The notes: generated by a model not told the origin, from the letters alone. Counted from the first letter of the stretch, positions 33,717 through 43,757 are shown. The stretch: DNA of 64,000 nucleotides from Cyanobacteria bacterium SBLK (GCA_017746715.1 JAGHZQ010000069.1:62001-126000); one strand, 5' to 3'. Translations and numbers: made by a program.

Positions 33717-35393
33717 ATGCAATCGGAGTTCTTCATGAGACTGCGTTCTCTCTTCATCATTCTCATCGCTGTCGTTGTTATATCCCTATCCGTAGCAACG
33801 GGGGGTTTGTTTTGGGTCTTGGCGCAAAGTCCCCTCGATCTCGAGGAAGGCGGCACGAAATTAACGCCAGAAGGAGCGATTTTCGTCCCCGCACGGGCAC
33901 CGGCGATGGTGTCCCTGCTGGTTAATCCGGATCGCTTGGAAGCTCTGCTGCAATTGGAAACGCCTCTATTACAAAGACGGCGGTCGCGGCGAGAACTTGA
34001 TGAAATCAAATCCGGATTGCTGGCAAAAACGAATTTAAACTACTATGCTGACGTAAAAGGTTGGTTGGGGAATGAAGTCACAATTGCCATGACCTCCCTC
34101 GACTACGATCGCAATCCCGAAAACGGACGCAAAGCGGGTTATTTGCTCGTCGTTTCGGCCAAAGACGGGGAATATGCGAAAGAGTTTTTACAATTATTTT
34201 TCTCTCGTAGCGCGATCGCCGGGGATGCGGATCTGGTATTCGAACCCTATCAGGGGGTAAATATGATTTATACCCAGTCGCGTCAAACGGGAGAAACGCC
34301 CCTTGCCAGTGCAGTTGTCGGCGATCGCTACGTCCTTTTTGCCAATCATCCCAAGGTGTTGCGAGACGCCATCAATAACGTGCAGGCAACGGGCATTAAT
34401 TTGGCGAATTCCGAGAATTATCAGGCTGCACTGGCAACAATCGAGATGCCGCGCATTAGCATTGCCTACGTCAATCTTCTCGCTTTAACGAAAGATCTCG
34501 AAGGAGAACCCACAGAACTCGCGCCGACTTTAACCCTTGCCTTTGCCCTCGATCCTCAAGGATTGCTGGCGCAGAGCGCTCTCTCTGGGGTAGTCAAATC
34601 AGAACCCCCGCAACCGCTTTTATCAGAACCCATTCAAGCTCTAAATTATCTGCCCTCACAAACGATTCTGACAGCGGCGGGGGTAGACTTGCAGGGATTT
34701 TGGCAGCAAATTCTAACGGGGTTTGGCGAAAATAGCCCCATTACCGATTTATGGGTTGAATCCTTGGCACGATGGCAAGACCCTCGGGGGTTAGATTTGC
34801 CCGAAGATATTTTTAGTTGGGTGCAAGGAGAATATGCCCTTTCTCTATTACCTGATGGTGCGGAGGGGAAAACGCGATGGCTGTTTGTCGCTCGAGGGGA
34901 GGAGACGGAAAAGGAAGATATTGCTTCTCATTTGTCTCACTTAGATGATGCAGCACGAGAGCGGGGTTTAAATGTGGGAACGGTTAAACTGGGCAAACAA
35001 CCCGTGAAAATTTGGGCAAAATTTGTCGCGAATGGCAACAAAATCGATGCCGACGTGCAAGGAGTACTGACAGAGATCGACGATTATCAACTGATCTCGA
35101 ATGCTTTGGATGCGATCGCCAAAGTGACGGATGCCAACTTTAAATCTTTAGCAGAGAGTTCGGTCTTTCAGGATGCGATCGCGCCGTTACCTTCAGAAAA
35201 TAACGGTTATCTTTATATTAATTGGCGTAAAGTTCGCCCCCTATTTGAGGCACAGTTTCCGGGATTGCGCTTATTAGAACTAGCAGGACAGCCTTTATTC
35301 GATCGCTTGCATTCTTTAACTTTAACCAGCATTGGCAATCGCGAGGGGGTCAGTCGTGCCACAATGTTGCTAAAAATTGGCTTGAAAAATTAA
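33717..35393 (+). CDS. DUF3352 domain protein
   Basis: 558 aa. The N-terminus has one hydrophobic segment (LFIILIAVVVISLSVATGGLFWVLA) that serves as signal anchor. The rest is DUF3352, a cyanobacterial family (VPARAPAMVSLLVNPDRLEALL; ADVKGWLGNEVTIAM; SLLPDGAEGKTRWLFVA), predicted extracytoplasmic. A second ATG at 33735 has CGGAG at a better distance and may be the true start (552 aa). The gene is divergent from recA and followed 29 bp later by a small hypothetical gene. Function unknown. Confidence 0.8.
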   Translation: MQSEFFMRLRSLFIILIAVVVISLSVATGGLFWVLAQSPLDLEEGGTKLTPEGAIFVPARAPAMVSLLVNPDRLEALLQLETPLLQRRRSRRELDEIKSGLLAKTNLNYYADVKGWLGNEVTIAMTSLDYDRNPENGRKAGYLLVVSAKDGEYAKEFLQLFFSRSAIAGDADLVFEPYQGVNMIYTQSRQTGETPLASAVVGDRYVLFANHPKVLRDAINNVQATGINLANSENYQAALATIEMPRISIAYVNLLALTKDLEGEPTELAPTLTLAFALDPQGLLAQSALSGVVKSEPPQPLLSEPIQALNYLPSQTILTAAGVDLQGFWQQILTGFGENSPITDLWVESLARWQDPRGLDLPEDIFSWVQGEYALSLLPDGAEGKTRWLFVARGEETEKEDIASHLSHLDDAARERGLNVGTVKLGKQPVKIWAKFVANGNKIDADVQGVLTEIDDYQLISNALDAIAKVTDANFKSLAESSVFQDAIAPLPSENNGYLYINWRKVRPLFEAQFPGLRLLELAGQPLFDRLHSLTLTSIGNREGVSRATMLLKIGLKN

Positions 35394-35422
35394 TTTTGAT
35401 AACTCAATAACGAACAAAACCA

Positions 35423-35749
35423 ATGTCTAAATTTTACGCCAAAACCATTATTGTCAAACATGTTTCTGTTGAAGCCAGCAACGAATTTACCGCCTTGCAG
35501 AAAATGAGAGAATCATTTTTACCCGGCCAGCGACTTGCGGGACATTTAGAAACCGAAGAAGAAATCCGAGGTACGATTGAAGAGAAAAAACAAGAAGATC
35601 GAGGAACTCCCGATAGTAATGCAGCTTTCGATGCGTTAATTGCTGCTAATAAGGCCATTGAAAGACAGGGTTTTGAATTTTCAGAGGAAGACAATGCTTT
35701 AATTCACGAAACCCTGAAAAAGTGCTTGCGGGGTAAGATAAAAAAGTAA
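35423..35749 (+). CDS. Hypothetical protein, 108 aa
   Basis: Not recognised. Helical and charged, with a short beta start (FYAKTIIVKHVSVEA), a Glu/Lys-rich middle (TEEEIRGTIEEKKQEDRG) and a helical end (FSEEDNALIHETLKKCLRGKIKK). No signal peptide. No clear ribosome-binding site. It follows the DUF3352 gene by 29 bp and may be cotranscribed. The lack of a signal suggests a cytoplasmic protein. Confidence 0.55.
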   Translation: MSKFYAKTIIVKHVSVEASNEFTALQKMRESFLPGQRLAGHLETEEEIRGTIEEKKQEDRGTPDSNAAFDALIAANKAIERQGFEFSEEDNALIHETLKKCLRGKIKK

Positions 35750-35837
35750 TTCTCACGATCGAACCCAGATAATTTTAGGCTTTTCCTGCTCAATGCGCTC
35801 CCGATGCTTCTCTCCTGGGAAACCAGCAGATTGAAGA

Positions 35838-37370
35838 TTAATGCCCATTCCCGCGCACGTAAGTCAAATAAATTTGATATTCTTCTGCTTTTTCCCGTGC
35901 AATCTCATATTTGGGATGATCTTCGCTCACTTTTTTCATGAGTTCGATCGCTCGCCGCCAATCTCGTTCTGCTTGTTCCCACTCTTCGGGAAAACGGGCG
36001 ATTTGGGTGGAATTTACGGCGGAAATTGCTTGATTGACTGCTGCCCGAAAGATGCCATCGGGATTGTTGACTTGTTGACTCGCATATTCGAGATAACTTT
36101 GGTATTCGATAACTTTCTTTCTCGCGACGGTATAATAATCGTCATTGACGGGAACGACGCGCATGAGGGCGATCGCTTGCTGCCAATTTTGGCTCACTTT
36201 ATCCCAATCTTCTGGCGTGGCAGCAGTTTGGGTTAATTCCGCCGCACTTATGGCATGGTTGACGGCGACGCGAAAGGCTTCTTTTTGGGGAACGCCGAGG
36301 GGAGCTTTTGCGGTTTCTGCTTTCGCTTGTGCTGGCGGATCGGCTTCTGTCGCACGGGTGCTAAAGGGACTCTTTTGCGTTCCAAAGCCAAAAACGGCCC
36401 CGATCGACCATCCTGTTAAAGCAAGGGGAATTAAAGCCAGAAGGGCGGCTTCTCGCATTCTCAGAGGCATATAACCGCGCCACTTTTTCCCAATTTTGGC
36501 ATGGGTAGCGGTTTCGGAATCGGAAATCGGTTCGGTAGGGTTTGCGATCGCGTCAAAACTCACGGCATCGGAAACCTCGATTGCTTCTTCGGGAACGGTT
36601 TCTTCCAGGACTTCCTCAATTTCAGAAGCCGCATCTTCCAATAAAGGAATGACCGCGTCGGGGAGTTCCATATTTCGAGATATCTTTAAGGTTGCGGACT
36701 CTTGTGCGATTTTTGCTGCCACCCATGCCTCAAAACGTTGGCTTAAAAGGCGTTTGCGTAAATCAGTATTGAATTTCGTCGGGATGTAGCGTTCCAAACG
36801 GGCGATCGCCACCCATTTATCAACGCGAAACGGCGGAGAAATCTGTCCGGGTTGGGAGATCCGCAACATTTGAGCGAGTTTGGGATGGAGATTTTGCAGT
36901 TCGATGGGCCCGACTAAGCCGTTACTGTGAGATTCCGGACCTTGGGAATACTGCATCGCCAACTCCTCAAAAGCTGCCTCTTCTTCTTGCAGGCGAAAAT
37001 ACAGTTCTTGGATAATCTCCAATTCTTCGCTTTGAATGATGGAGAAAAGAACGCGATCGTACTGTTCTTTATTGCTGAGAAATTCTGCTTCAACTTGCGC
37101 CCCCCAGTTTTCCTCTTTAAATTTTTCTAGTTTCAGCTGTCGCGATGCGGTGCGGGCAAGTTCTTTGCGGGGTAACTTGCGGTTTTCTGGCTGTTGGAGA
37201 AATTGACGGCAAAACTGTTCTAATTCTTCTCGCGTGTGGGGGATGGAGGCGATCGCTCCGTCGATAACAATTTCCCGCAGGAGATGGGGAAGAACTTGAG
37301 GAGAAGTCAGCAGGGCAATAAATTGTTCGGCATCGAGTTGGCGATCGCCGACCTGTAGAACTGCGCTCAT
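35838..37370 (-). CDS. Parvulin-like peptidylprolyl isomerase with membrane helix and C-terminal repeats
   Basis: 510 aa. Residues ~1-220 match cyanobacterial PpiC/SurA-like proteins: a helical chaperone part (LREIVIDGAIASIPHTREEL) and a rotamase part (LAMQYSQGPESHSNGLVGPI; LRISQPGQISPPFRVDKWVAIARL). After an acidic linker is one membrane helix (~310-332, ALLALIPLALTGWSIGAVFGFG). The C-terminus carries two ~75-residue repeats (FRVAVNHAISAAELTQTA... and FRAAVNQAISAVNSTQIA..., each ending KYEIA/YYTVA then EYQxYL). Such isomerases often accompany secretion systems in cyanobacteria, but no exporter lies next to it. The fusion to duplicated helical repeats is uncommon. A cytosolic PpiC with periplasmic repeat domain is the likely topology. 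Confidence 0.75.
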   Translation of the reverse strand: MSAVLQVGDRQLDAEQFIALLTSPQVLPHLLREIVIDGAIASIPHTREELEQFCRQFLQQPENRKLPRKELARTASRQLKLEKFKEENWGAQVEAEFLSNKEQYDRVLFSIIQSEELEIIQELYFRLQEEEAAFEELAMQYSQGPESHSNGLVGPIELQNLHPKLAQMLRISQPGQISPPFRVDKWVAIARLERYIPTKFNTDLRKRLLSQRFEAWVAAKIAQESATLKISRNMELPDAVIPLLEDAASEIEEVLEETVPEEAIEVSDAVSFDAIANPTEPISDSETATHAKIGKKWRGYMPLRMREAALLALIPLALTGWSIGAVFGFGTQKSPFSTRATEADPPAQAKAETAKAPLGVPQKEAFRVAVNHAISAAELTQTAATPEDWDKVSQNWQQAIALMRVVPVNDDYYTVARKKVIEYQSYLEYASQQVNNPDGIFRAAVNQAISAVNSTQIARFPEEWEQAERDWRRAIELMKKVSEDHPKYEIAREKAEEYQIYLTYVRGNGH

Positions 37371-37488
37371 GGCTAGAATGGGGTTGGAGGCTCTGGGGTT
37401 CTACGGTTATTGTATGTCAGCTTTTTCTTTTTGGTAATAGTAAATTGGCCAATGAGAAACAGCAACTCAATTCCCCATTGGCGTTTTC

Positions 37489-37608
37489 TTAATTTTTTTT
37501 GAGATAGTGCGGGAGCAAGACCCAGCAGAGGATCGGCGATAAAATCGCACAAGATCCGGCAATGGTCGCGATCGCTAATATCTCGTGAATATTTTCGGCA
37601 TTCATCAT
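37489..37608 (-). CDS. 39-residue single-pass membrane peptide
   Basis: A short frame with two adjacent ATG codons (37608 and 37605) preceded by GGAGG at a suitable distance. It encodes a polar start (MNAENIHEI) then a hydrophobic helix (LAIATIAGSCAILSPILCWVLL) and a basic end (HYLKK). Size and plan resemble small photosystem, cytochrome or NDH subunits, but I cannot match it to any named one. It lies 118 bp upstream of the parvulin-like gene on the same strand. Because of the strong ribosome-binding site and coherent topology I consider it real. Confidence 0.55.
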   Translation of the reverse strand: MMNAENIHEILAIATIAGSCAILSPILCWVLLPHYLKKN

Positions 37609-37855
37609 GTTTTCCTCCGCTTTTCAATCGGCTAATATCGAGATTTCACCTCGAGCCTAACCTATCTTTTAGCGAGATGTGCTATTTGTTACAGAACATA
37701 AACTCTTTTTGGACAATTCGAACAAATCGCAACGATGAGGAGAATTTTTGTGGGAATGAGATCGGCGGTACAATAGAAAAAGACAATTGCATTTTTAGAA
37801 AGATTGTTAAAATTGACAGCCGCGATAAAGTTTATCATGAACAATATTAATTGTT

Positions 37856-40800
37856 ATGATTTTAGTGAAAATATGGAAAGTTACGAAATTTTCTATTGCT
37901 ATTTTCAGTCTTATTTTACTGGATAGTTGCGATCGCGATCGCATTACTTTTGCCTGCCCTACGGTTGAAATTAGCAGCAGTCTTCCTTTAACTAAAGTGC
38001 CGATAAATCCTCAAAGAGATCGGGTTTATTTAAATGGGATTTGGCAATTTATTCCAGCTATATCCCAAAGTGAAAATCTGCCTCCACAAGAGGGATGGGG
38101 AAAAATACAAGTTCCGGGAGATTGGCAAGCAGAAAATCTAGATTCTGTTCCCGGTATTCTCGAACGCGGAATGGGGCAGGCATGGGATCGTTTTAATGGC
38201 AAAACGCTCTCGAAAGCATGGTATCGCAAAACCATTAAAATCCCTGACAATTGGCGCGATCGCTCGATTGTTTTGAGTGTGGATCGTCTCAGTACCGATG
38301 CAGAAATTTATATCGATCGTACACCTTGTGGCGCGATCGCTTCTCCCTATGGTGCTGTTGAAATTACTGAAAAAGTTGAAGCAGGTCGAGAAATTACCCT
38401 CGAGCTTTTAGTTGTTGCTGCTAAAGATGAAGAAGAAAAAACTGTAATCATGACTCCTAATGAAATCTTTACGACTCAATCGGAATTAGAGTCAAAAGGA
38501 ATCATTGGAGAAGTTAGCTTATTAAGTTATCCTCGGGGTGCTCATATCAGCGATATTTTTGTGCAACCTTCAATTCGCGATCGCACCATAAAACTTGATG
38601 TTGAGTTAACTAATATTTCGCGATCGACTGAAGTAAAAATTACCGCTAAACTCTTCAATGAGGCTGGAAAACTAGAAAAAGAATTTACATCTTTAGCACA
38701 AATTAGGAAGAAAATCAAGCAAAATTTAGAGTTGATTTGGGATTGGAAAAATCCTCGCTTGTGGGATTTAGAAAAGCCAAATTTATATACTTTGAGATTG
38801 GAAATTGAAGGGGAAGGAATTCGCGATCGCTACGATCAAAGTTTCGGGTTTCGCGAGTTTTGGATTGAAGGGAAGAAGTTTTATTTAAATGGTACGGAAA
38901 TTCGCTTTCGACCTACATTATACCAAGATTCTTGGCAAGGGTGGGGAGTGGGCAATCCTAGAGTTATCGATGGCAGGATCGAGGGATATCTAAAGACAGG
39001 ATATAATATTGCAATGGCTTGGCCATGGAATCATTTCGAGCGAGGAAGATGGCATTTTCGACATCTTTTAGCAGAACGTGCGGACTTAAAAGGATTTCCT
39101 TTAATTATACCGGCATTGGATGCCGTCCGCGATGGTTATCCCGATCGCTGGCGGTGGGGAGGGAAGAAAGAATGGGAAGCAAAGATGTTGCGAGAATTGC
39201 GACGCGATCGCAATCATCCTTCAATTTTGTTATGGGCGAATAGTCCCAATTATTTTGGAAATAGTGACGATCAAAATCCTCGCCATCTTGGTATTAAAAA
39301 TTTTGCTGGAGGATTAACTCGAATCGAAAATGAAAGAATTGATAAAATCCGACCCATTGCTAACGATATTCTCCAAACCATTAAACAATACGATCCAACT
39401 CGTCCGGTGATGATGCACCAAGGTGCATTTTTTGGCGATATTTATGCCCTTAATTCTTATCTGAATTTGATTCCTTTACAAGAGAGAGAAGAATGGTTAT
39501 CTCATTGGCAAGAATTCGGCGAAATGCCTTACATGGTAGTAGAATTTGGCACGCCGTTACATCCGACAATGATGCGAGGAAGAAACGGGTTTGGCGGTGC
39601 AATTTTAAGCGAGCCTTTACTGACGGAATTTAGCGCAATTTATTTAGGGAATGAAGCCTATCAACTAGAAACATCTACTTATCGTCAAAAGATCGAAGAT
39701 TATTTTTTAGGCGAACAACAGTATAAGAATTTTCACGGTCAATCCGAACTCTTTTTTGCACCTGCTTTTCAACAATTACAGAATCTTTTTATTAACAATA
39801 CTTGGCGCAGTTGGCGAACCATGGGAATAACAGGGGGGATGATTCCGTGGGAAGATGCACAAGGATGGGAAATCACGTCAAATGGTCGAGAAACGATCGA
39901 TATTGAGACTTTTAAAGAAGGACATCGCGGCGTTTATCTCGATCGCCTCGAAAAGCGATTGTTTAATTATTTACAACCTCCAGAATATTATCTCTATCTG
40001 GCTGCCAATGCTTTACTCGCAAATAATGCAGAAACTTTAGTCTGGATCGCCGGGTTTCCAAATTTTACCAGCAAAGATCGCAATTTTAAATCCGGAGAAA
40101 TCTTAGAAAAACAATTAATTTTAATTAACGACAGTCGAGAAGAGAAACCTTTTTCTCTCGTTTGGGAGATTAATGCTAGAGAAAAAAAAATTATTACAGG
40201 GGAAAAACAAGGAAGGATTCAACCCGCACAAACTTTATTTTTTCCCATTAATACCGATCTCCCCACAGTTTTAACCAAAACTAATGGCAAAATTCAACTC
40301 AATGCTAAAATTGGCGATCGCTTGCATTCCGATACCTTTAATTTTCGCATCTTTCCACCAGTAGAGAAGAGCGATCGCCGAGTTACAATTTTCGATCCGG
40401 TAGGAAAAACGACAGAAATGCTGCAATCGCTGGGTTTTCAGATTGGCGATCGCGAAATGAACAAAGATTCATTATTGATTATCGGACGAGAAGCTCTATC
40501 TACACAAACAAAAATCCCGATCGATCTCGAATCTTTTGTCAAAGAAGGAGGAAGGGTGCTAATCTTTACGCAAAAACCAAATTGGTTCGCCGATCGCGCC
40601 AATTTTCGCGTTGCGAAGCATTTAAGTCGTCGGGTTTTTCCCGTAAACTCCAACCATCCTATTTTACGAGGTTTAGATCGGCTGGATTTGCGCGATTGGC
40701 GAGGAGAAAGTACCCTGATAGATGCCTATCCCAATCCCTTAAATACTCAGCGAGAATGGACGGCAAATGGAACGCCGAAATATGGCTGGCATTGGAGCAA

Positions 40801-41674
40801 TCGCGGTACGGTTAGTAGTGCTATGTTAGAAAAGCCACATCTCAGTTCTTGGCGACCGATTTTAGAAGGAGAATTCGATCTCGCTTACAGTCCTTTATTA
40901 GAGTTAGATTATGGCAAAGGAAGAGTGATTTTATGTACTTTAGACTTGGAAGATTTTGCATTGAAAGATCCAGCAACCGATCGCATTATCCGACAAATTA
41001 TTAACTATGCAGCAACTGCACCTCTGACAGAAAAAAGCGATCGCGTTATTTTCCTCGGTCATTCTCGCGATGCCGCTCAACTCGATGAATTAGGATTAAT
41101 TTATCAGCAAGCAAACCAATTGAAAAGCAATGCAGATTTAGCGATTATTGGCGATCGAATCCAGTTAGATGAGGAAGAATTAAAAGCCTATTTACAACAA
41201 GGAGGAAAAATATTTTTTCTGCCTCGCGTGTATTCAATATTAGGGATTGATTTTAAAACTGTCGAGAATTTTGGCTATTCTTTAAATATCCCGAAATGGC
41301 AAGAATTAAAAGGTCTCAGTATTTCCGATCTCAGAAGTCGAACCGATTATTCTGCGAGGGTTGTTGCGTCGGGGGGAGAAATTGGAGCAAATGGGGGATT
41401 GAGTCGGATAAAATTGGGTAAAGGAACGGCAATTTTTTATCAATTCGATCGCGATCGCCTGAGTGCCGACAAACGAACCTATCTGCGTTATACGCGTTGG
41501 CGATATACTCGAAGTATGGTACAAATTCTAGCGAATTTAGGGGCGAGTTTTGCGGGCGATCGCGCCATTTTTGAGGCAATTTCCCAACAACAATCCTCGC
41601 TTTCTCTTTATCATCCCGACTATCGCGAAGATTTTGAACTCGGCGACGATCCCTATCGCTATTATCGCTGGTAA
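37856..41674 (+). CDS. Large GH2-like (beta-galactosidase-type) exported protein
   Basis: 1272 aa. Signal peptide with LLDSC that may be a weak lipobox. Residues ~50-330 match the GH2 sugar-binding and Ig-like domains (RVYLNGIWQFIPA; VPGDWQ; AWYRKTIKIPDNW; GIIGEVSLLSYPRGAHISDIFVQP), then a TIM-barrel-like part. The nucleophile position may be Glu ~562 (MVVEFGTPLHP). The usual acid/base pair NE after the HPSIxLW strand is replaced: NHPSILLWANSPN (~461) has no Glu there, so classic GH2 activity is doubtful. The last ~450 residues look like glutamine-amidotransferase-type folds and Ig domains (SLGFQIGDREMN; GKGRVILCTLDLEDFA). Probably binds or cleaves a surface polysaccharide; substrate unknown. 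Confidence 0.75.
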   Translation: MILVKIWKVTKFSIAIFSLILLDSCDRDRITFACPTVEISSSLPLTKVPINPQRDRVYLNGIWQFIPAISQSENLPPQEGWGKIQVPGDWQAENLDSVPGILERGMGQAWDRFNGKTLSKAWYRKTIKIPDNWRDRSIVLSVDRLSTDAEIYIDRTPCGAIASPYGAVEITEKVEAGREITLELLVVAAKDEEEKTVIMTPNEIFTTQSELESKGIIGEVSLLSYPRGAHISDIFVQPSIRDRTIKLDVELTNISRSTEVKITAKLFNEAGKLEKEFTSLAQIRKKIKQNLELIWDWKNPRLWDLEKPNLYTLRLEIEGEGIRDRYDQSFGFREFWIEGKKFYLNGTEIRFRPTLYQDSWQGWGVGNPRVIDGRIEGYLKTGYNIAMAWPWNHFERGRWHFRHLLAERADLKGFPLIIPALDAVRDGYPDRWRWGGKKEWEAKMLRELRRDRNHPSILLWANSPNYFGNSDDQNPRHLGIKNFAGGLTRIENERIDKIRPIANDILQTIKQYDPTRPVMMHQGAFFGDIYALNSYLNLIPLQEREEWLSHWQEFGEMPYMVVEFGTPLHPTMMRGRNGFGGAILSEPLLTEFSAIYLGNEAYQLETSTYRQKIEDYFLGEQQYKNFHGQSELFFAPAFQQLQNLFINNTWRSWRTMGITGGMIPWEDAQGWEITSNGRETIDIETFKEGHRGVYLDRLEKRLFNYLQPPEYYLYLAANALLANNAETLVWIAGFPNFTSKDRNFKSGEILEKQLILINDSREEKPFSLVWEINAREKKIITGEKQGRIQPAQTLFFPINTDLPTVLTKTNGKIQLNAKIGDRLHSDTFNFRIFPPVEKSDRRVTIFDPVGKTTEMLQSLGFQIGDREMNKDSLLIIGREALSTQTKIPIDLESFVKEGGRVLIFTQKPNWFADRANFRVAKHLSRRVFPVNSNHPILRGLDRLDLRDWRGESTLIDAYPNPLNTQREWTANGTPKYGWHWSNRGTVSSAMLEKPHLSSWRPILEGEFDLAYSPLLELDYGKGRVILCTLDLEDFALKDPATDRIIRQIINYAATAPLTEKSDRVIFLGHSRDAAQLDELGLIYQQANQLKSNADLAIIGDRIQLDEEELKAYLQQGGKIFFLPRVYSILGIDFKTVENFGYSLNIPKWQELKGLSISDLRSRTDYSARVVASGGEIGANGGLSRIKLGKGTAIFYQFDRDRLSADKRTYLRYTRWRYTRSMVQILANLGASFAGDRAIFEAISQQQSSLSLYHPDYREDFELGDDPYRYYRW

Positions 41675-41724
41675 AAATGTTATAATTATAATTGACTGGA
41701 ATAAATTAAAAAAAATCAAAAATC

Positions 41725-41790
41725 ATGCTTTTTGAACTGTCACCAGAACAAGAAAAATTGATTCCTCAATTCTTGCTAAATTGCTATTGT
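41725..41790 (+). pseudogene. Possible remnant of a conserved cyanobacterial gene
   Basis: The first ~17 codons (LFELSPEQEKLIPQFL) look like the N-terminus of a common cyanobacterial protein family that begins LTPEQEALIP, then similarity stops and the frame runs into the antisense of the histidine kinase. No ribosome-binding site is seen. Probably a truncated relic; it could also be chance. Confidence 0.3.
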
Positions 41791-41807
41791 TGTTGGCAAA
41801 GATGCTA

Positions 41808-43718
41808 TTATGATAAAGGTATTGTCCCGATCGCTTCCATCTCTTCAACGCGATCGCATTCACTCCGAGAAACTTGCCTGATAGGAATTTCAATAATAAA
41901 TTTACATCCTTCTCCGGGTTGAGACTGGCAAGATAATTGTCCCCCATGTTGTTCTACAATAATAGAATAGGCGATCGATAAACCCAAGCCCGTTCCTTGA
42001 CCCAATGTTTTAGTTGTGAAGAAGGGTTCAAAGAGTTTTTCGCGTACCTCCCTTTCGATCCCAATGCCATTATCTTCAATCTGAATGATAATCCATTTTG
42101 AATGGCGTTCCTCTGTTACGATCTTAATAATTGGAGATTGCTTTTGAAATTGATATTTTTCTAATTGATATTTTTCTTCGATCGCATCGATTGCATTACT
42201 AATTAAATTCAGAAAAACTTGATTGAGAAGACTGGGATAACAATCAATGGCAGGCAGTTTTCCATATTGCGTGACGATCTCGATTTCCGGGCGATCCCTC
42301 GTTGCTTTGCACTGACTTTTCAGAATCATTAAGGTGCTTTGCAATCCTTCGTTAATATCTACTTTTTTCATGTTTGCTTCATCCAAACGGGAAAAATTTC
42401 GCAAAGATAACACAATCTTTCGAATTCGTTCGGATCCCATTTCCATCGAGTTAAAAATATTACTCAAATCTTCGACAATAAATTCTAATTCAATTTCTTC
42501 AAGATTTTCTTGGATTGTACTTTCAGGTTGAGGATAGTAGTGCTGATATAATTCAATTAAGTTTTTTAAGTCTTCAACATGGTTTCTGGCATGATCGATA
42601 TTGCCGTAAATAAAACTAATCGGATTGTTGATTTCGTGGGCAACTCCTGCAACTAATTGACCCAATGTTGCCATTTTTTCTTGTTGGATGAGTTGAACTT
42701 GAGTTTGCTTGAGTTTCTGTAAAGCGAAGGTTTTCTCTCGGACTTGTTTTTTTAATTTATCTACTCCCACGATCGCTTTACCTGTAAGGGGGCGAATTAA
42801 AAGGATCGTTCCAACCGTTCCCAAAAGCGAAACAAAAATAATCGCAATGGTTACGGTTTTAATCTGTCGATTGACAACGGCATAGAGTTTGCGATCGTCA
42901 ACTTTAGCGACTAATCCCCATTGAGTTTCCCGAACGGGTTCAAAGGCAAAAGATTGCCTAGTTTTCCCCCTTAATAATCCTGTTTGTTGGCCTTCAACTG
43001 CTTTTCGGATTGCTCGATCGCGATCGAGTAATGTTTCCTCGGTAGCGTCCTGCTTCGGGAAAAAAATTTCAACGCGATCGCGATCGACCGTTCCGAGAAT
43101 AATTTCTCCGGTTTCTCCCGAGCGGGTATAATTTTGAATAATTTGCTGCAAACTATCAACCTTAAAAAGAACGATATCCGTCCCCACTCTTTCACGAGAC
43201 TGCGGATTAATAATCGGCGCACCAATAATAATATAAGGATTATTTTCTAATTCAATAGGATTGCTAACTCGGGCGTTTTGGGACTGTTGAGAGGGAATTT
43301 GCCAAAATTGTTTTGGAATGGAGCGTCCGACTCGGGCGATTGGGTTTTCTCGGTTGTCAAGTCTTGTAATTCCAATCGCATCTTCCGTGCGTTCGAGGGC
43401 ATCGGTTAAGATTTTCTCGGTAAATTCTGTAGTTTCTTGTCGTTCTATTTCTCCTTTATTGTAGCCTTCTAATAATTGACGACCCCGAGTTCGACTGGTA
43501 ATTTGTAGAGCAACATCTTTGGCTCGTAATAAGAACTCGTCAACGGTTCTCGTGCGACTATTCAGCATCAGTTGTAAATGCCTTTCTTCATTTTTTTTGA
43601 GTTGTTGAGAGAAGGGAAAAATGCTGGCAGCAGCAACAATTGCACTCAAGGAAAAAAGTCCCGAGGCAGAATAAATAATTAGAAGTCGTTGTAATTTTCT
43701 AGAATTCAGTTGAGACAT
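41808..43718 (-). CDS. Membrane Cache-domain histidine kinase
   Basis: 636 aa from the ATG at 43718 (a TTG three codons earlier is also in frame). Two membrane helices (~12-35 and ~280-305) flank an extracytoplasmic dCache-like sensor (PYIIIGAPIINPQSRERVG; QWGLVAKVDDRKLYAVVN). After a coiled coil comes HisKA with phospho-His in VAGVAHEINNPISFIYGNI and HATPase boxes (FLNLISNAIDAI; IEDNGIGI; GQGTGLGLSIAYSI). The EINNP variant is typical of cyanobacterial HisKA kinases with long dimerisation loops. No receiver partner lies beside it. No HAMP is evident. Confidence 0.88.
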   Translation of the reverse strand: MSQLNSRKLQRLLIIYSASGLFSLSAIVAAASIFPFSQQLKKNEERHLQLMLNSRTRTVDEFLLRAKDVALQITSRTRGRQLLEGYNKGEIERQETTEFTEKILTDALERTEDAIGITRLDNRENPIARVGRSIPKQFWQIPSQQSQNARVSNPIELENNPYIIIGAPIINPQSRERVGTDIVLFKVDSLQQIIQNYTRSGETGEIILGTVDRDRVEIFFPKQDATEETLLDRDRAIRKAVEGQQTGLLRGKTRQSFAFEPVRETQWGLVAKVDDRKLYAVVNRQIKTVTIAIIFVSLLGTVGTILLIRPLTGKAIVGVDKLKKQVREKTFALQKLKQTQVQLIQQEKMATLGQLVAGVAHEINNPISFIYGNIDHARNHVEDLKNLIELYQHYYPQPESTIQENLEEIELEFIVEDLSNIFNSMEMGSERIRKIVLSLRNFSRLDEANMKKVDINEGLQSTLMILKSQCKATRDRPEIEIVTQYGKLPAIDCYPSLLNQVFLNLISNAIDAIEEKYQLEKYQFQKQSPIIKIVTEERHSKWIIIQIEDNGIGIEREVREKLFEPFFTTKTLGQGTGLGLSIAYSIIVEQHGGQLSCQSQPGEGCKFIIEIPIRQVSRSECDRVEEMEAIGTIPLS

Positions 43719-43757
43719 TACTATCAAATTAAAAAGTTAAGGTATCTCGCGATTGCG

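Noticed and set aside
37373-37627. Minus-strand frame of 84 aa near the 39-aa peptide
   Set aside because: Different frame from the supported short peptide, with no good start; composition is not protein-like.
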